Of a stretch of DNA of 64,000 nt, positions 1 through 8,930 are shown one piece after another. The translations under genes were made by a program, and so were the position numbers. Source of the stretch: Grimontia kaedaensis. GTDB taxonomy: Bacteria; Pseudomonadota; Gammaproteobacteria; Enterobacterales; Vibrionaceae. How positions within the stretch are numbered: position 1 is the first letter of the stretch; every line of letters begins with the position of its first letter. The notes beneath the pieces are model-generated. The model ran no database searches and was not told the DNA's origin. It was given only the letters and a program-made list of their open reading frames with translations. The stretch lies in the NCBI RefSeq assembly GCF_023746615.1, contig NZ_CP082275.1, positions 930,001 to 994,000 of the forward strand, given 5' to 3'.

Positions 1-51
1 AGCAGAATAGAAAAATATAAGGAAATACCCAAGTTAAAAAAAGAATACTAA
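1..51 (+). CDS. C-terminal tail of an upstream gene (partial, unidentified)
   Basis: An open frame runs from the first base and ends at TAA 49-51. It encodes a lysine-rich tail (SRIEKYKEIPKLKKEY). Nothing in 16 residues identifies a family. In Vibrionaceae polysaccharide loci the gene before rfbB is often a chain-length regulator or another assembly gene, but that is only a guess from position. It is also possible that this is not a gene. Confidence 0.3.
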   Translation, partial: SRIEKYKEIPKLKKEY

Positions 52-173
52 GGTAAGAAAAGCGCCTTGGTCTTTTGTTTCGTTTCTATAAGCTTCTGTC
101 TTACATTATTTAAAAGTACTTTGCTTAAAAGCTGAGCACTCTAATTTTTGATTTAAGAAAAAGAGAGTCCATA

Positions 174-1235
174 GTGAAAATTTTAATCACCGGTGGAGCA
201 GGTTTTATTGGATCTGCAGTTGTACGCCATATTATTAAAAACACCGAAAACAGTATAATCAACGTTGATAAGCTTACCTACGCTGGTAATTTGGAATCAC
301 TTAAAGATGTTGAAGCTAATAAACGCTACACGTTTGTAGAAGCGGATATTTGCAACCGTGGTGCGATGGATGATGTATTTGCGACCTACGAACCAGACGC
401 TGTCATGCACTTAGCGGCAGAATCTCATGTTGACCGCTCCATTGATGGCCCTGCTGCTTTTATCGAAACTAACATCATTGGTACCTATACCCTTTTAGAA
501 GCTGCCCGCCAATATTGGAACTCTCTTGAAGGTGATAAAAAGGCCACTTTCCGCTTCCATCATATTTCTACAGATGAAGTCTATGGTGACCTTGAAGGAA
601 CAACAGATCTCTTCACCGAAGAAACATCCTACGAGCCATCAAGCCCTTATTCAGCATCAAAAGCATCGAGCGATCATCTGGTTCGCGCGTGGTTGCGCAC
701 TTACGGTTTGCCAACGGTTGTAACTAACTGTTCAAACAACTATGGCCCATACCATTTCCCAGAGAAACTCATCCCTTTGATGATCTTAAACGCATTAGAT
801 GGCAAGGCCTTGCCAGTGTATGGTGATGGCATGCAAATTCGTGATTGGCTGTTTGTAGAAGACCACGCGCGTGCGCTTTATAAAGTCGTTACCGAAGGCG
901 TCATTGGAGAAACCTACAATATCGGTGGTCACAACGAGAAAGCCAATATTGAAGTGGTAAAAACCATCTGTGAGCTGCTAGAAGAGCTACGACCGAATAA
1001 GCCTAAAGGCATCGAAAAATACCAAGATTTGATTACCTACGTTAAAGACCGCCCTGGTCACGATGTTCGTTACGCAATAGATGCCTCAAAAATTGAACGA
1101 GAGTTAGGTTGGAAACCAGAAGAAACGTTTGAGTCAGGCATTCGTAAAACCGTGGAATGGTACCTAAACAACCAAGCATGGTGGTCTCGAGTCCTCGACG
1201 GCTCATACTCCCGCGAACGCCTCGGCTCTAATTAA
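174..1235 (+). CDS. rfbB: dTDP-glucose 4,6-dehydratase
   Basis: Second step of dTDP-L-rhamnose synthesis: converts dTDP-glucose to dTDP-4-keto-6-deoxyglucose in the cytosol using bound NAD. The 353-aa protein is full length for RmlB. It shows the Rossmann motif GGAGFIG (residues 7-13), the STDEVYG active-site segment (132-138) with its Asp-Glu acid/base pair, and the SDR Tyr159-x3-Lys163 pair. The start is GTG at 174, preceded by AGAGAG. It opens the rfbBADC set. A short CCTAGG-rich segment separates it from rfbA, whereas the next genes nearly touch. Confidence 0.97.
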   Translation: MKILITGGAGFIGSAVVRHIIKNTENSIINVDKLTYAGNLESLKDVEANKRYTFVEADICNRGAMDDVFATYEPDAVMHLAAESHVDRSIDGPAAFIETNIIGTYTLLEAARQYWNSLEGDKKATFRFHHISTDEVYGDLEGTTDLFTEETSYEPSSPYSASKASSDHLVRAWLRTYGLPTVVTNCSNNYGPYHFPEKLIPLMILNALDGKALPVYGDGMQIRDWLFVEDHARALYKVVTEGVIGETYNIGGHNEKANIEVVKTICELLEELRPNKPKGIEKYQDLITYVKDRPGHDVRYAIDASKIERELGWKPEETFESGIRKTVEWYLNNQAWWSRVLDGSYSRERLGSN

Positions 1236-1261
1236 TCATCTCCAATTTTAAGTTTAATTTT

Positions 1262-1322
1262 CTATGGTCTTATGCTCTAGGCTCTTCCTAGGATCTAGGA
1301 CCTCAATACCTAGGATCTCGAA
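1262..1322. repeat. Short CCTAGG-type intergenic element
   Basis: The gap between rfbB and rfbA carries CTAGGCTCTTCCTAGG, then ATCTAGGACC and ACCTAGGATC. GCTCTTCCTAGG is the reverse complement of CCTAGGAAGAGC, the left-arm motif of the larger arrays elsewhere in this window, so this is a small inverted member of that family. It ends just before the rfbA start codon and would lie in the rfbBA transcript. Confidence 0.6.
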
Positions 1323-1325
1323 ATA

Positions 1326-2210
1326 ATGAAAGGTATCATCCTCGCAGGCGGCTCTGGCACACGCCTCTACCCAATTACCCGTGGCGTCTCAAAGCAGCTT
1401 CTTCCAGTCTATGACAAGCCAATGATTTACTACCCGTTAGCGACTTTGATGCTGGCGGGTATTCGTGAGATCCTCATTATCACCACACCTGAAGACAACG
1501 AGAGCTTTAAGCGTCTATTAGGCGATGGCAGCGACTTTGGTATTTCATTGGAATATGCCGTTCAGCCAAACCCTGATGGTCTTGCTCAAGCCTTTATTAT
1601 TGGTGAAGACTTTATTGGTAGTGACAGTGTGTGTCTGGTATTAGGTGATAACATCTTCTACGGACAGTCTTTTGGTAAACAGCTAAAAAATGCACGAGAG
1701 CTTGCTTCAATTGGCAGAGCGACTGTATTTGGTTACCAAGTAAAAGATCCAGAGCGCTTTGGTGTTGTCGAATTTGATGATGAAATGCGAGCCATTTCGA
1801 TTGAAGAAAAACCCGCCCAGCCAAAATCAAACTATGCAGTGACAGGCCTCTATTTCTATGACAACCGCGTTGTCGATTTAGCAAAAGAAGTGAGACCTTC
1901 AGACCGAGGCGAGCTCGAAATTACAACCCTCAATGAAATGTACCTCAACAACGGATCTTTGAACGTTGAGCTACTAGGCCGTGGCTTTGCTTGGTTAGAC
2001 ACGGGTACGCACGAGAGCCTACATGAAGCTTCTTCCTTCGTTCAGACTATAGAGAATGTGCAGGGCTTGAAAGTTGCCTGTTTGGAAGAAATCGCCTGGC
2101 GAAACGGTTGGCTATCTAACGATGAAATTGAAACACTCGCTAAGCCGATGTTGAAAAATGAATATGGACAATACCTGACTCGTCTAATCACTGAGGAACG
2201 TGCCAAGTGA
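1326..2210 (+). CDS. rfbA: Glucose-1-phosphate thymidylyltransferase
   Basis: First step of dTDP-rhamnose synthesis: joins glucose-1-phosphate and dTTP to give dTDP-glucose. The 294-aa length is normal for RmlA. The nucleotide-binding signature GGSGTRLYP lies at residues 8-16, and the sugar-binding segment EEKPAQPKSNYAVTGLYFYD is in the middle of the protein. The ATG start is used. The gene overlaps rfbD by four bases (GTGA), so the two are translationally coupled. The upstream CCTAGG element may affect expression relative to rfbB, but the sequence does not show how. Confidence 0.97.
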   Translation: MKGIILAGGSGTRLYPITRGVSKQLLPVYDKPMIYYPLATLMLAGIREILIITTPEDNESFKRLLGDGSDFGISLEYAVQPNPDGLAQAFIIGEDFIGSDSVCLVLGDNIFYGQSFGKQLKNARELASIGRATVFGYQVKDPERFGVVEFDDEMRAISIEEKPAQPKSNYAVTGLYFYDNRVVDLAKEVRPSDRGELEITTLNEMYLNNGSLNVELLGRGFAWLDTGTHESLHEASSFVQTIENVQGLKVACLEEIAWRNGWLSNDEIETLAKPMLKNEYGQYLTRLITEERAK

Positions 2211-3091
2211 TCAAAATATTGGTAACGGGCAGCTTGGGTCAGGTAGGGCGTTGTTTAGTTGATCAACTGAGTACCGTAGACGGAGTAGACTTCATCGCAC
2301 TGGATCGGGAAGAGCTTGACATCACGGACTCAAGTGCCGTGGCTGATATTGTACATTCTTTTCAACCAGATGTGATTATAAATGCCGCTGCGCATACTGC
2401 AGTCGACCGCGCCGAAGATGAAGTTGAGCTATCATATGCTATAAATCGAGATGGGCCTGAGAGCTTGGCAAAAGCCGCTGAAAAAACAGGCGCCGCTATC
2501 CTTCATATCTCGACGGACTATGTATTTGCCGGGGACAAAGATGGCGAATACATAGAAAGTGACGAAACTGGTCCGCAAGGTGTTTACGGAAAAAGCAAAC
2601 TGGCAGGTGAAATCGCTGTGGCTAATGCCTGTAAGCGCCACGTTATTCTAAGAACGGCCTGGGTATTCAGCGAACATGGTGGCAACTTTGTCAAATCCAT
2701 GCTTCGTTTAGCCCAAACCCGTGACTCTTTAGGTATTGTTGCAGACCAATTTGGTGGCCCGACCCATGCGGGGGATATTGCAAGAGCGTTAATTGAAATT
2801 TCGTTTTCGATTACTCAAAAAAATCATAATGGGTTTGGTGTTTACCACTACTCAGGATTACCGCATGTTTCATGGTATCAATTTGCTAAATACATCTTTG
2901 ATGAAGCGAATGAACAGGCTTTACTGAATAAAAATATGTCAGTAAACCCTATTTCAACATCTGATTACCCAACACTAGCTAAACGCCCAGCAAACTCCAA
3001 ACTAAACAACAATAAAATCCAAAGTGAATTTGGAATTGAACCTAGTGATTGGCAGTTAGCACTCAAGAACTTAAAACAGTATACGAGTTAA
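2207..3091 (+). CDS. rfbD: dTDP-4-dehydrorhamnose reductase
   Basis: Last step of dTDP-L-rhamnose synthesis: NAD(P)H reduction of dTDP-4-keto-rhamnose. The 294-aa protein starts at GTG 2207 inside the rfbA stop codon. It has the SDR nucleotide-binding segment VTGSLGQVG (6-14) and Tyr127-x3-Lys131 in the YGKSKLAGE context. The last third is more AT-rich than rfbB/rfbA, and this shift continues into the locus. rfbC follows after two bases. Confidence 0.96.
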   Translation: MIKILVTGSLGQVGRCLVDQLSTVDGVDFIALDREELDITDSSAVADIVHSFQPDVIINAAAHTAVDRAEDEVELSYAINRDGPESLAKAAEKTGAAILHISTDYVFAGDKDGEYIESDETGPQGVYGKSKLAGEIAVANACKRHVILRTAWVFSEHGGNFVKSMLRLAQTRDSLGIVADQFGGPTHAGDIARALIEISFSITQKNHNGFGVYHYSGLPHVSWYQFAKYIFDEANEQALLNKNMSVNPISTSDYPTLAKRPANSKLNNNKIQSEFGIEPSDWQLALKNLKQYTS

Positions 3092-3093
3092 GA

Positions 3094-3648
3094 ATGAACG
3101 TTATAGATACAGAAATTCCAGATTTAAAAATCATCGAGCCAACAGTGTTTGGTGACGAACGCGGGTTCTTTATGGAAACCTGGAATCAAAAGCGATTTGA
3201 AGATTTGGTAACGGGTAAACCGACCCAGTTTGTACAAGACAACCATTCTAAATCGAAGAAAGGCATTTTGCGCGGGTTACACTATCAAACTGAAAATACA
3301 CAAGGAAAGTTAGTCCGCGTTGTATCTGGCGAAGTATTCGATGTTGCTGTCGATATACGAAAAAATTCACCGACATTTGGAAAGTGGGTTGGTGTTTATC
3401 TCTCAGCAGAAAATAAGCGTCAACTTTGGGTGCCAGAGGGTTTTGCTCATGGTTTTTGTGTAACTAGTGAAGAGGCTGAGTTTACGTATAAATGCACGGA
3501 TTACTATAATCCAAGCTCTGAAATTTCAATTAAATGGAATGATGAAACCTTAGCAATTGAATGGCCTATTTCATCTGAACCAAAACTCTCCGAAAAAGAT
3601 GCTAAAGCTCTCCAATTTACCGAAATTTCACTAAATGATTTACTATAA
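3094..3648 (+). CDS. rfbC: dTDP-4-dehydrorhamnose 3,5-epimerase
   Basis: Third step of dTDP-rhamnose synthesis: epimerises C3 and C5 of dTDP-4-keto-6-deoxyglucose. The frame is open from 3049, but ATG 3094 gives MNVIDTEIPDLKIIEP, the usual RmlC N-terminus, and a normal 184-aa protein. Family marks are RGLHYQ with its catalytic His, and VPEGFAHGF. The order rfbB-A-D-C is complete, so the cell should make dTDP-L-rhamnose from this locus and rhamnose is probably part of the polymer. Confidence 0.96.
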   Translation: MNVIDTEIPDLKIIEPTVFGDERGFFMETWNQKRFEDLVTGKPTQFVQDNHSKSKKGILRGLHYQTENTQGKLVRVVSGEVFDVAVDIRKNSPTFGKWVGVYLSAENKRQLWVPEGFAHGFCVTSEEAEFTYKCTDYYNPSSEISIKWNDETLAIEWPISSEPKLSEKDAKALQFTEISLNDLL

Positions 3649-3659
3649 GGAGAGTGACT

Positions 3660-4778
3660 GTGAGAAAAAAAATTCTAACCGTATTCGGTACCCGTCCTGA
3701 AGCTATAAAAATGGCTCCACTGGTCCATGCCTTAGCTGCTGATGAACGCTTTAATGCGAAGGTGTGTGTCACCGCACAACATCGTGAAATGCTCGACCAA
3801 GTATTGGAACTTTTCGAGATCACGCCAGAATACGATCTAGACCTGATGAAACCAGGTCAAGATTTGACGGATGTGACTTGTGGGATTTTGCAAGGTCTAA
3901 AGACGGTACTAGCGGAATTTGAACCAGATTATGTGTTAGTCCACGGCGATACTGCAACGACGCTTTCGACCACGTTAGCAGCATACTACCAGCAAATAAA
4001 AATCGGACACGTTGAAGCAGGGCTTCGCACAGGCAATATATACTCGCCATGGCCTGAAGAAGGTAACCGTAAGCTTACGGGAGCGTTAACTAATTTGCAC
4101 TTTGCGCCAACTGAAACTTCGAAACAAAACTTGCTTGCTGAAAATATTTCCGAAGACAAAATCATCGTAACTGGCAATACGGTGATTGATGCACTATTTG
4201 AGGTAATTGAAAAGCTAAATACTGAAGAAAAATTGAAAAGCCAAATGCAGGAAAAGTTTAGCTTCCTTGACGCAGATAAACGCTTAGTGTTGATCACAGG
4301 TCACCGTCGCGAAAGCTTTGGTGGCGGTTTTGAGCGAATTTGTCAGGCAATAGCGCAATTAGCAGTGAAATTTCCTGAGGTTGAGTTCGTTTATCCAATG
4401 CACTTAAACCCGAATGTGCGTGAACCGGTTAGCCGCCTGCTTAGTGGTTTAAACAATGTCTTTTTAATAGAACCGCTAGATTATCTGCCGTTTGTGTATG
4501 CAATGAATCGTGCCAGTGTGTTGCTGACGGATTCTGGCGGGATTCAGGAAGAAGCACCAAGTTTAGGAAAACCAGTTCTTGTTATGCGTGATACTACAGA
4601 GCGTCCCGAAGCAGTCGAAGCTGGTACTGTGAAACTTGTTGGTACAGATGTGGAAAAGATAGTTACTGAGCTATCAACATTATTAGTAGACGAAGTCGCG
4701 TATAAAGCTATGAGTTTTGCCCACAATCCATATGGCGATGGCGAGGCTTGTGCACGTATTTGTGATTCATTGGTATAG
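3660..4778 (+). CDS. wecB: UDP-N-acetylglucosamine 2-epimerase (non-hydrolysing)
   Basis: Interconverts UDP-GlcNAc and UDP-ManNAc in the cytosol, supplying a ManNAc-type precursor. About 372 aa, normal for WecB. Visible motifs are FGTRPEAIKM near the N-terminus, HVEAGLRTG, TGHRRESFG, and DSGGIQEEAPSLGKP near the C-terminus. Two GTG codons are possible starts. The one at 3660 is preferred because AAGGAG (3647-3652) sits at proper distance from it; GTG 3654 overlaps that site. No wecC dehydrogenase lies beside it, so the fate of UDP-ManNAc cannot be told from this window. Confidence 0.93.
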   Translation: MRKKILTVFGTRPEAIKMAPLVHALAADERFNAKVCVTAQHREMLDQVLELFEITPEYDLDLMKPGQDLTDVTCGILQGLKTVLAEFEPDYVLVHGDTATTLSTTLAAYYQQIKIGHVEAGLRTGNIYSPWPEEGNRKLTGALTNLHFAPTETSKQNLLAENISEDKIIVTGNTVIDALFEVIEKLNTEEKLKSQMQEKFSFLDADKRLVLITGHRRESFGGGFERICQAIAQLAVKFPEVEFVYPMHLNPNVREPVSRLLSGLNNVFLIEPLDYLPFVYAMNRASVLLTDSGGIQEEAPSLGKPVLVMRDTTERPEAVEAGTVKLVGTDVEKIVTELSTLLVDEVAYKAMSFAHNPYGDGEACARICDSLV

Positions 4779-4782
4779 AGTA

Positions 4783-6027
4783 TTGTCAGTGGCTGCCGTC
4801 AAGTTTAATACTCTTCTACCAAGTGCTTTAAGCACAGGTATAAAAACTCTGAGCAATTTTGGGTTATTTTTTCTAATTGGTCACTATTACGAGTCAAGTG
4901 TTTTTTCTACTTATATTTTCTTGTCGATTTTAGCTGCATTTTCCGCATATGTTGTTGATTTGGGTTATGCCACAAAAATAGTTGTCGACTTTACCAACAA
5001 AAGAAAAAACGCAGCGTTATTAGAATCTTTCTCAGCAAGATTTGTTGCTCTTTTTTTGAGCCTATTGGTGATTTTAATAGTAGCTTTGTATACAAATTTG
5101 GAATGGCTATTCCTGTTTCTATTTTTGAATACTGTCTTTACATACTGGTTAGAATCGTTTTCTTTTAGTCTTCGTTTTGAAAGGCGGTACTGGTCTGAAC
5201 TTCTGTTCGCAATTTTTATACACTTTTTGCCGTTTCTTACATTATTCTATTTTGTTGGAGAGAAGGCTGAGTTAAAGACGCTTTTCTTGTTCTATGGTGC
5301 TTACAAGCTTTTAGTTTTTATTCCTCTATATCTAAGGCTAAAGCCAACGCGAGTGTCAGCAATTAAAGTGTTAAATGAAGTCAGATCTTGTTTCAAATTT
5401 TTATTGGATTCTGTAGCCTTAAACATCCAACCCCTTATACAGGTTTACTTGGCAAAAATATTTTTGGACGCACCTGCTTTTATAGTTTTTGGGTACGGTC
5501 AAAAGATAATCCAAGCTTTTAATACGCTTTTTTCAGCACTTAATAACGTATTTTATCCAAGTCTCGCCAGGCTATGGGGTAGCGTTGCTAATGTAAGGGT
5601 TTTGTTAAAAAAGTTTACAATTGTTGCTAACGTTATTCCTTTGGTTTGCATATTGATGGTGTTTTCTGGAACCTACCTGAAAATACAAAACCTGTTCCCC
5701 AATATAGACAGGTTTTATTTTGAAGTTTTCGATATATTGCAACTTTGTTTATTATTGGTTTTTGTTAGGTTTAATTGCGCAATACTGGGCGCGGTCCTTA
5801 CAATAGCCGGTCTTCAAAAGCGAAGAACGCAGGTGAATTTGATTGTCTTGTTAACTGATGCGGGATTAATTAGTGCATTTTTATATGTCTTACCTACAAC
5901 AGAATCAATCTTTTATGCAATGGCAAGCTCTAATTTTATGGTTTTTATCAGTTATATATGGGTCGCTAGACGTGAGAAAAATATACCATCTCTTATTTTT
6001 ACTTGGAAAAAAGCTAAGGTTCAATGA
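4783..6027 (+). CDS. Wzx-like O-antigen/polysaccharide flippase
   Basis: Predicted integral membrane protein that would flip undecaprenyl-linked repeat units to the periplasm. The frame is open from 4717, but the part before 4779 lies inside wecB. TTG 4783 (five bases after the wecB stop) or GTG 4789 are the realistic starts, giving about 412-414 aa, normal for Wzx. The sequence is a series of hydrophobic segments with short charged loops, and the N-terminal layout (ALSTGIKTLSNFGLFFLIG) is polysaccharide-transporter-like. It is AT-rich. Position with a Wzy-like gene and glycosyltransferases supports the call; there is no diagnostic motif. Confidence 0.8.
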   Translation: MSVAAVKFNTLLPSALSTGIKTLSNFGLFFLIGHYYESSVFSTYIFLSILAAFSAYVVDLGYATKIVVDFTNKRKNAALLESFSARFVALFLSLLVILIVALYTNLEWLFLFLFLNTVFTYWLESFSFSLRFERRYWSELLFAIFIHFLPFLTLFYFVGEKAELKTLFLFYGAYKLLVFIPLYLRLKPTRVSAIKVLNEVRSCFKFLLDSVALNIQPLIQVYLAKIFLDAPAFIVFGYGQKIIQAFNTLFSALNNVFYPSLARLWGSVANVRVLLKKFTIVANVIPLVCILMVFSGTYLKIQNLFPNIDRFYFEVFDILQLCLLLVFVRFNCAILGAVLTIAGLQKRRTQVNLIVLLTDAGLISAFLYVLPTTESIFYAMASSNFMVFISYIWVARREKNIPSLIFTWKKAKVQ

Positions 6028-6532
6028 GTTTGAAAGCAAAGTTCTAAGACATTTGTTTTTTAAGTTATATGGCACCAAGGTTGGGATGTATAGTTACGGT
6101 TGTTTTGATCCAGTAAGAATCCCTCCTCACACAACAATCGGGCGTTATTGTTCTTTTTCCAGGACATGTACCTTCTTGAATGCAAACCATCCGTTAGAGG
6201 AGGTATCATTGCACCCTTACTTTTATAACTCAGCGTTAGGTTATGTAGAAAATGATAGGGTTACTAGAACACAATTTGAAATTGGCGATGACGTTTGGAT
6301 TGGGCACAACGCTACTATTTTAGCTTCGTGTTCTAGTATTGGCAGGGGCGCTGTAGTAGCTGCTGGGGCTGTTGTAACTAGAGATGTTGCTCCTTACGCT
6401 GTTGTCGGAGGGGTTCCGGCTAAAGTACTAAAGTACCGTTTTGACGAACCAACGCAAGAAGAAATTGAAGCATCCAAATGGTGGATGAAAGACAAATACC
6501 AAAATATTGAAGAGTTTTTGGAGAAAAGATAA
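5972..6532 (+). CDS. Hexapeptide-repeat O-acetyltransferase (CatB/LbH family)
   Basis: Likely acetyl-CoA-dependent acetyltransferase that decorates the polysaccharide. The C-terminal half has left-handed beta-helix repeats: IGRYCSFS, IGDDVWIGHNATIL, IGRGAVVAAGAVVTRDV, then the family ending VVGGVPAKVLKYRF. The loop NANHPLEEVSLHPYF is typical of CatB-related enzymes. The frame opens at 5873, but GTG 5972 is preferred (186 aa), since earlier starts lie deep inside the flippase gene. It still overlaps that gene by 56 bases. The acceptor sugar cannot be inferred. Confidence 0.85.
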   Translation: MRKIYHLLFLLGKKLRFNEFESKVLRHLFFKLYGTKVGMYSYGCFDPVRIPPHTTIGRYCSFSRTCTFLNANHPLEEVSLHPYFYNSALGYVENDRVTRTQFEIGDDVWIGHNATILASCSSIGRGAVVAAGAVVTRDVAPYAVVGGVPAKVLKYRFDEPTQEEIEASKWWMKDKYQNIEEFLEKR

Positions 6533-7732
6533 GTGAAAAAACTGAGAGTAGGCTTTTTATGGCATAATGTTTCTTCAGGAAACTTGGGAGTTGGTGCTCT
6601 CTCAATAAGTAATATGATCCTCGTGAAGAGGGCGTTGAAAAATCTAGGTTTAGAAGGCGACTTTTTTACCATAGGGGATAGCGAGTGCACAGCTGCTGAT
6701 AATCATTCAAAGGTAGAGTCGCAAATTGGGCATAAGTTCAGTCATGTTGAAATTAGCGTGAAGCAATTGCTAATAAATCCAATTAAGTTAATTAAATTCA
6801 TATCTTTTATTAAAAGCTTAGATTTGGTATTGGATATAGGAGCTGGTGATAGTTTTTCTGATATCTATGGACCCAAGCGTTTCATCATTCAGGTTTTCAC
6901 TAAAATTGTTAGCGCGAAATTTGGTAAAGTTAGCATTCTATCTCCGCAGACAATCGGACCGTTTGACTCTTCTCTCGCTAAATTAATCACTAAGTACATT
7001 ATACGTAAAACAAAGTTCTCATTTGCGCGTGATAAAATTAGCCATGAACTGGCGACTGAATTAGGTGAATGTGAATTAGCGACAGATGTGGCATTCTCGA
7101 TGCCATTTGATGTGAAAAATAAGTTTAAGGACGAGGATGGGTTTGTGCATGTTGGCATAAATGTTTCGGGCTTATTGCTAAATGGCGGTTACACAAGAGC
7201 AAATCAGTTTGGCTTAAAACATGACTACAAGGACTTTATACAGGCTTTAATGGATAAGTTTTTGCAGGAAAAGGGAGTTAAAGTACATTTAGTTTCTCAC
7301 GTCATTGCTACTGTTCCATCGAATGAGATTGAAGATGACTACCTGGCATGTCAGGAAATTAAAAAGCTCTACCCACAATGCATCCTTGCAGATAAATTCG
7401 CTAATCCAATTGATGCGAAAAATTATATTGGGAAATTAGACTATTTCACCGGAGGCAGGATGCACGCAACTGTGGCGGCATTCTCTACGGGTGTTGCCGT
7501 AACGCCCTACGCATACAGTCGCAAATTTAAAGGCTTGTACAATACGATTGGCTACAAGAGAATATTAGAGGCTAAAGAGGTAAGTTTGGAAGAGGCTGTT
7601 AATCTAGTCATGTCGGACTTTCGCGATAGAGACACAATAGTCGCTGAGGTTGCCGAGTCTACTGTTAATATAACGAGCTTGACAAACAACTATGTAAACA
7701 GGTTGATGGAGGCTCTGCGTGGGATCAATTAA
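6533..7732 (+). CDS. Polysaccharide pyruvyl transferase family protein
   Basis: Probably transfers pyruvate from PEP to a sugar of the repeat unit, giving an acidic ketal. The 399-aa protein has the layout of the pyruvyl-transferase domain (PF04230): SGNLGVGALSISNMI near the N-terminus, DIGAGDSFSDIYGP (101-114), SPQTIGPF (137-144), and GGRMHATVAAFSTG (307-320) with the conserved Arg-Met-His. The GTG start directly follows the preceding stop with GGAGAAAAG upstream. It overlaps the next gene by 14 bases, so the two are probably coupled. Confidence 0.88.
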   Translation: MKKLRVGFLWHNVSSGNLGVGALSISNMILVKRALKNLGLEGDFFTIGDSECTAADNHSKVESQIGHKFSHVEISVKQLLINPIKLIKFISFIKSLDLVLDIGAGDSFSDIYGPKRFIIQVFTKIVSAKFGKVSILSPQTIGPFDSSLAKLITKYIIRKTKFSFARDKISHELATELGECELATDVAFSMPFDVKNKFKDEDGFVHVGINVSGLLLNGGYTRANQFGLKHDYKDFIQALMDKFLQEKGVKVHLVSHVIATVPSNEIEDDYLACQEIKKLYPQCILADKFANPIDAKNYIGKLDYFTGGRMHATVAAFSTGVAVTPYAYSRKFKGLYNTIGYKRILEAKEVSLEEAVNLVMSDFRDRDTIVAEVAESTVNITSLTNNYVNRLMEALRGIN

Positions 7733-8930
7733 CAGAGTAATTGAAAAGAATCTCTGCACTGGTTGTGGCCTATGTGCATCGCTTTTTAGCGAAAAGGTGA
7801 AAATTGATTACGAGTCCGCATTTAATAGGCCAGTACTTGATAGCACTCTAGATAAGGTAGAAGAGCAGAGCTTTAAGCATATTTGCCCAGGTATGAACCA
7901 AAACGCGCCGAAAAAATTGAGCGGATTTAACCAGCATACTATTTGGGGGAATTATTCTAGTAGCTCATTGGGCCACAGTAATAACGATGACATACGATAT
8001 AGGGCTTCATCGGGCGGTATTCTGAGTCAGTCTGCGATCTACCTACTAGAAGCCGGCTTAGTTGATGGCGTAATTCATATAAAAGCTAGCAAAAAAGAAC
8101 CGTTGCTGAATCAGGTCACTATTAGTTTTTCTCCTAGTGAGGTTTTGGACGGAGCTGGCTCGAGATATTCACCAGCATCTCCCTTGGCAGAATTGCTTCA
8201 GACAATTCAACAAAACCCTTACAAAAAGTTTTGTTTCATTGGCAAGCCGTGCGATGTAACAGCATTGAGGAATTTAATTGCACTTAAGCCAGATATTGGA
8301 ACATCAATTCCCTATTTGCTGAGTTTTTTTTGCGCAGGTACTCCATCAAGAGAAGGTGTTGATAAAGTATTACAGAAGCTAAATGTAAAACCGCATGATA
8401 TTATAAAGTTTGATTTTCGCGGTAATGGCTGGCCAGGAAAAACAATCGCCGAAACTCATAAGACAAAAAAAGAAATGTCTTACGGCGATTCCTGGGGAAA
8501 TATACTGGGCCCAACGATTCAGCAAAGGTGTAAAATTTGTGCAGATGGCATAGGCGAAAATGCGGACTTAGTGAGTGCCGATGTATGGCATTCTGATGTA
8601 GACGGTTATCCTTTATTCGATGAAAGTGATGGCGAGGGTTTGATTTTACCGAGAACTAATACAGGTAGGGATCTTGTAAGCGAAATGGTAGCTAAAAATA
8701 TTATTTCAATGAAGCCGTATGATTTAGATGATCTAAAAGGTGTACAGCCAACCCAGTTTGAACGAAAAGGTTCTTTTTACGCGCGCGCTCTAGCAAAACT
8801 GGTAGTTCAACGCACGATACCCTGTTTTGGCGGTCAGCGTACATTGAGAGCCGCGTTAAAAGTTGGAATTAAAAAAAACGTAAGAAGCTTTGTTGGCTCT
8901 TTTTTAAGAGCCCGCCACGGTAAAATCTGA
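7719..8930 (+). CDS. FrhB-like iron-sulfur protein (F420 hydrogenase beta-subunit family)
   Basis: Belongs to the coenzyme F420 hydrogenase/dehydrogenase beta-subunit family. Members in surface-polysaccharide loci often sit beside pyruvyl transferases; their reaction is not established. The 403-aa protein has an N-terminal CTGCGLC cluster (Cys13, Cys16, Cys19) with a fourth Cys-Pro near residue 56, consistent with a [4Fe-4S] centre. Later come the family segments FIGKPCDVTALRN and RCKICADGIGENADLVSADVW. The start is GTG 7719, with GGAGG six bases upstream. Vibrionaceae are not known to make F420, so a different flavin or electron carrier is likely. Confidence 0.85.
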   Translation: MGSINRVIEKNLCTGCGLCASLFSEKVKIDYESAFNRPVLDSTLDKVEEQSFKHICPGMNQNAPKKLSGFNQHTIWGNYSSSSLGHSNNDDIRYRASSGGILSQSAIYLLEAGLVDGVIHIKASKKEPLLNQVTISFSPSEVLDGAGSRYSPASPLAELLQTIQQNPYKKFCFIGKPCDVTALRNLIALKPDIGTSIPYLLSFFCAGTPSREGVDKVLQKLNVKPHDIIKFDFRGNGWPGKTIAETHKTKKEMSYGDSWGNILGPTIQQRCKICADGIGENADLVSADVWHSDVDGYPLFDESDGEGLILPRTNTGRDLVSEMVAKNIISMKPYDLDDLKGVQPTQFERKGSFYARALAKLVVQRTIPCFGGQRTLRAALKVGIKKNVRSFVGSFLRARHGKI

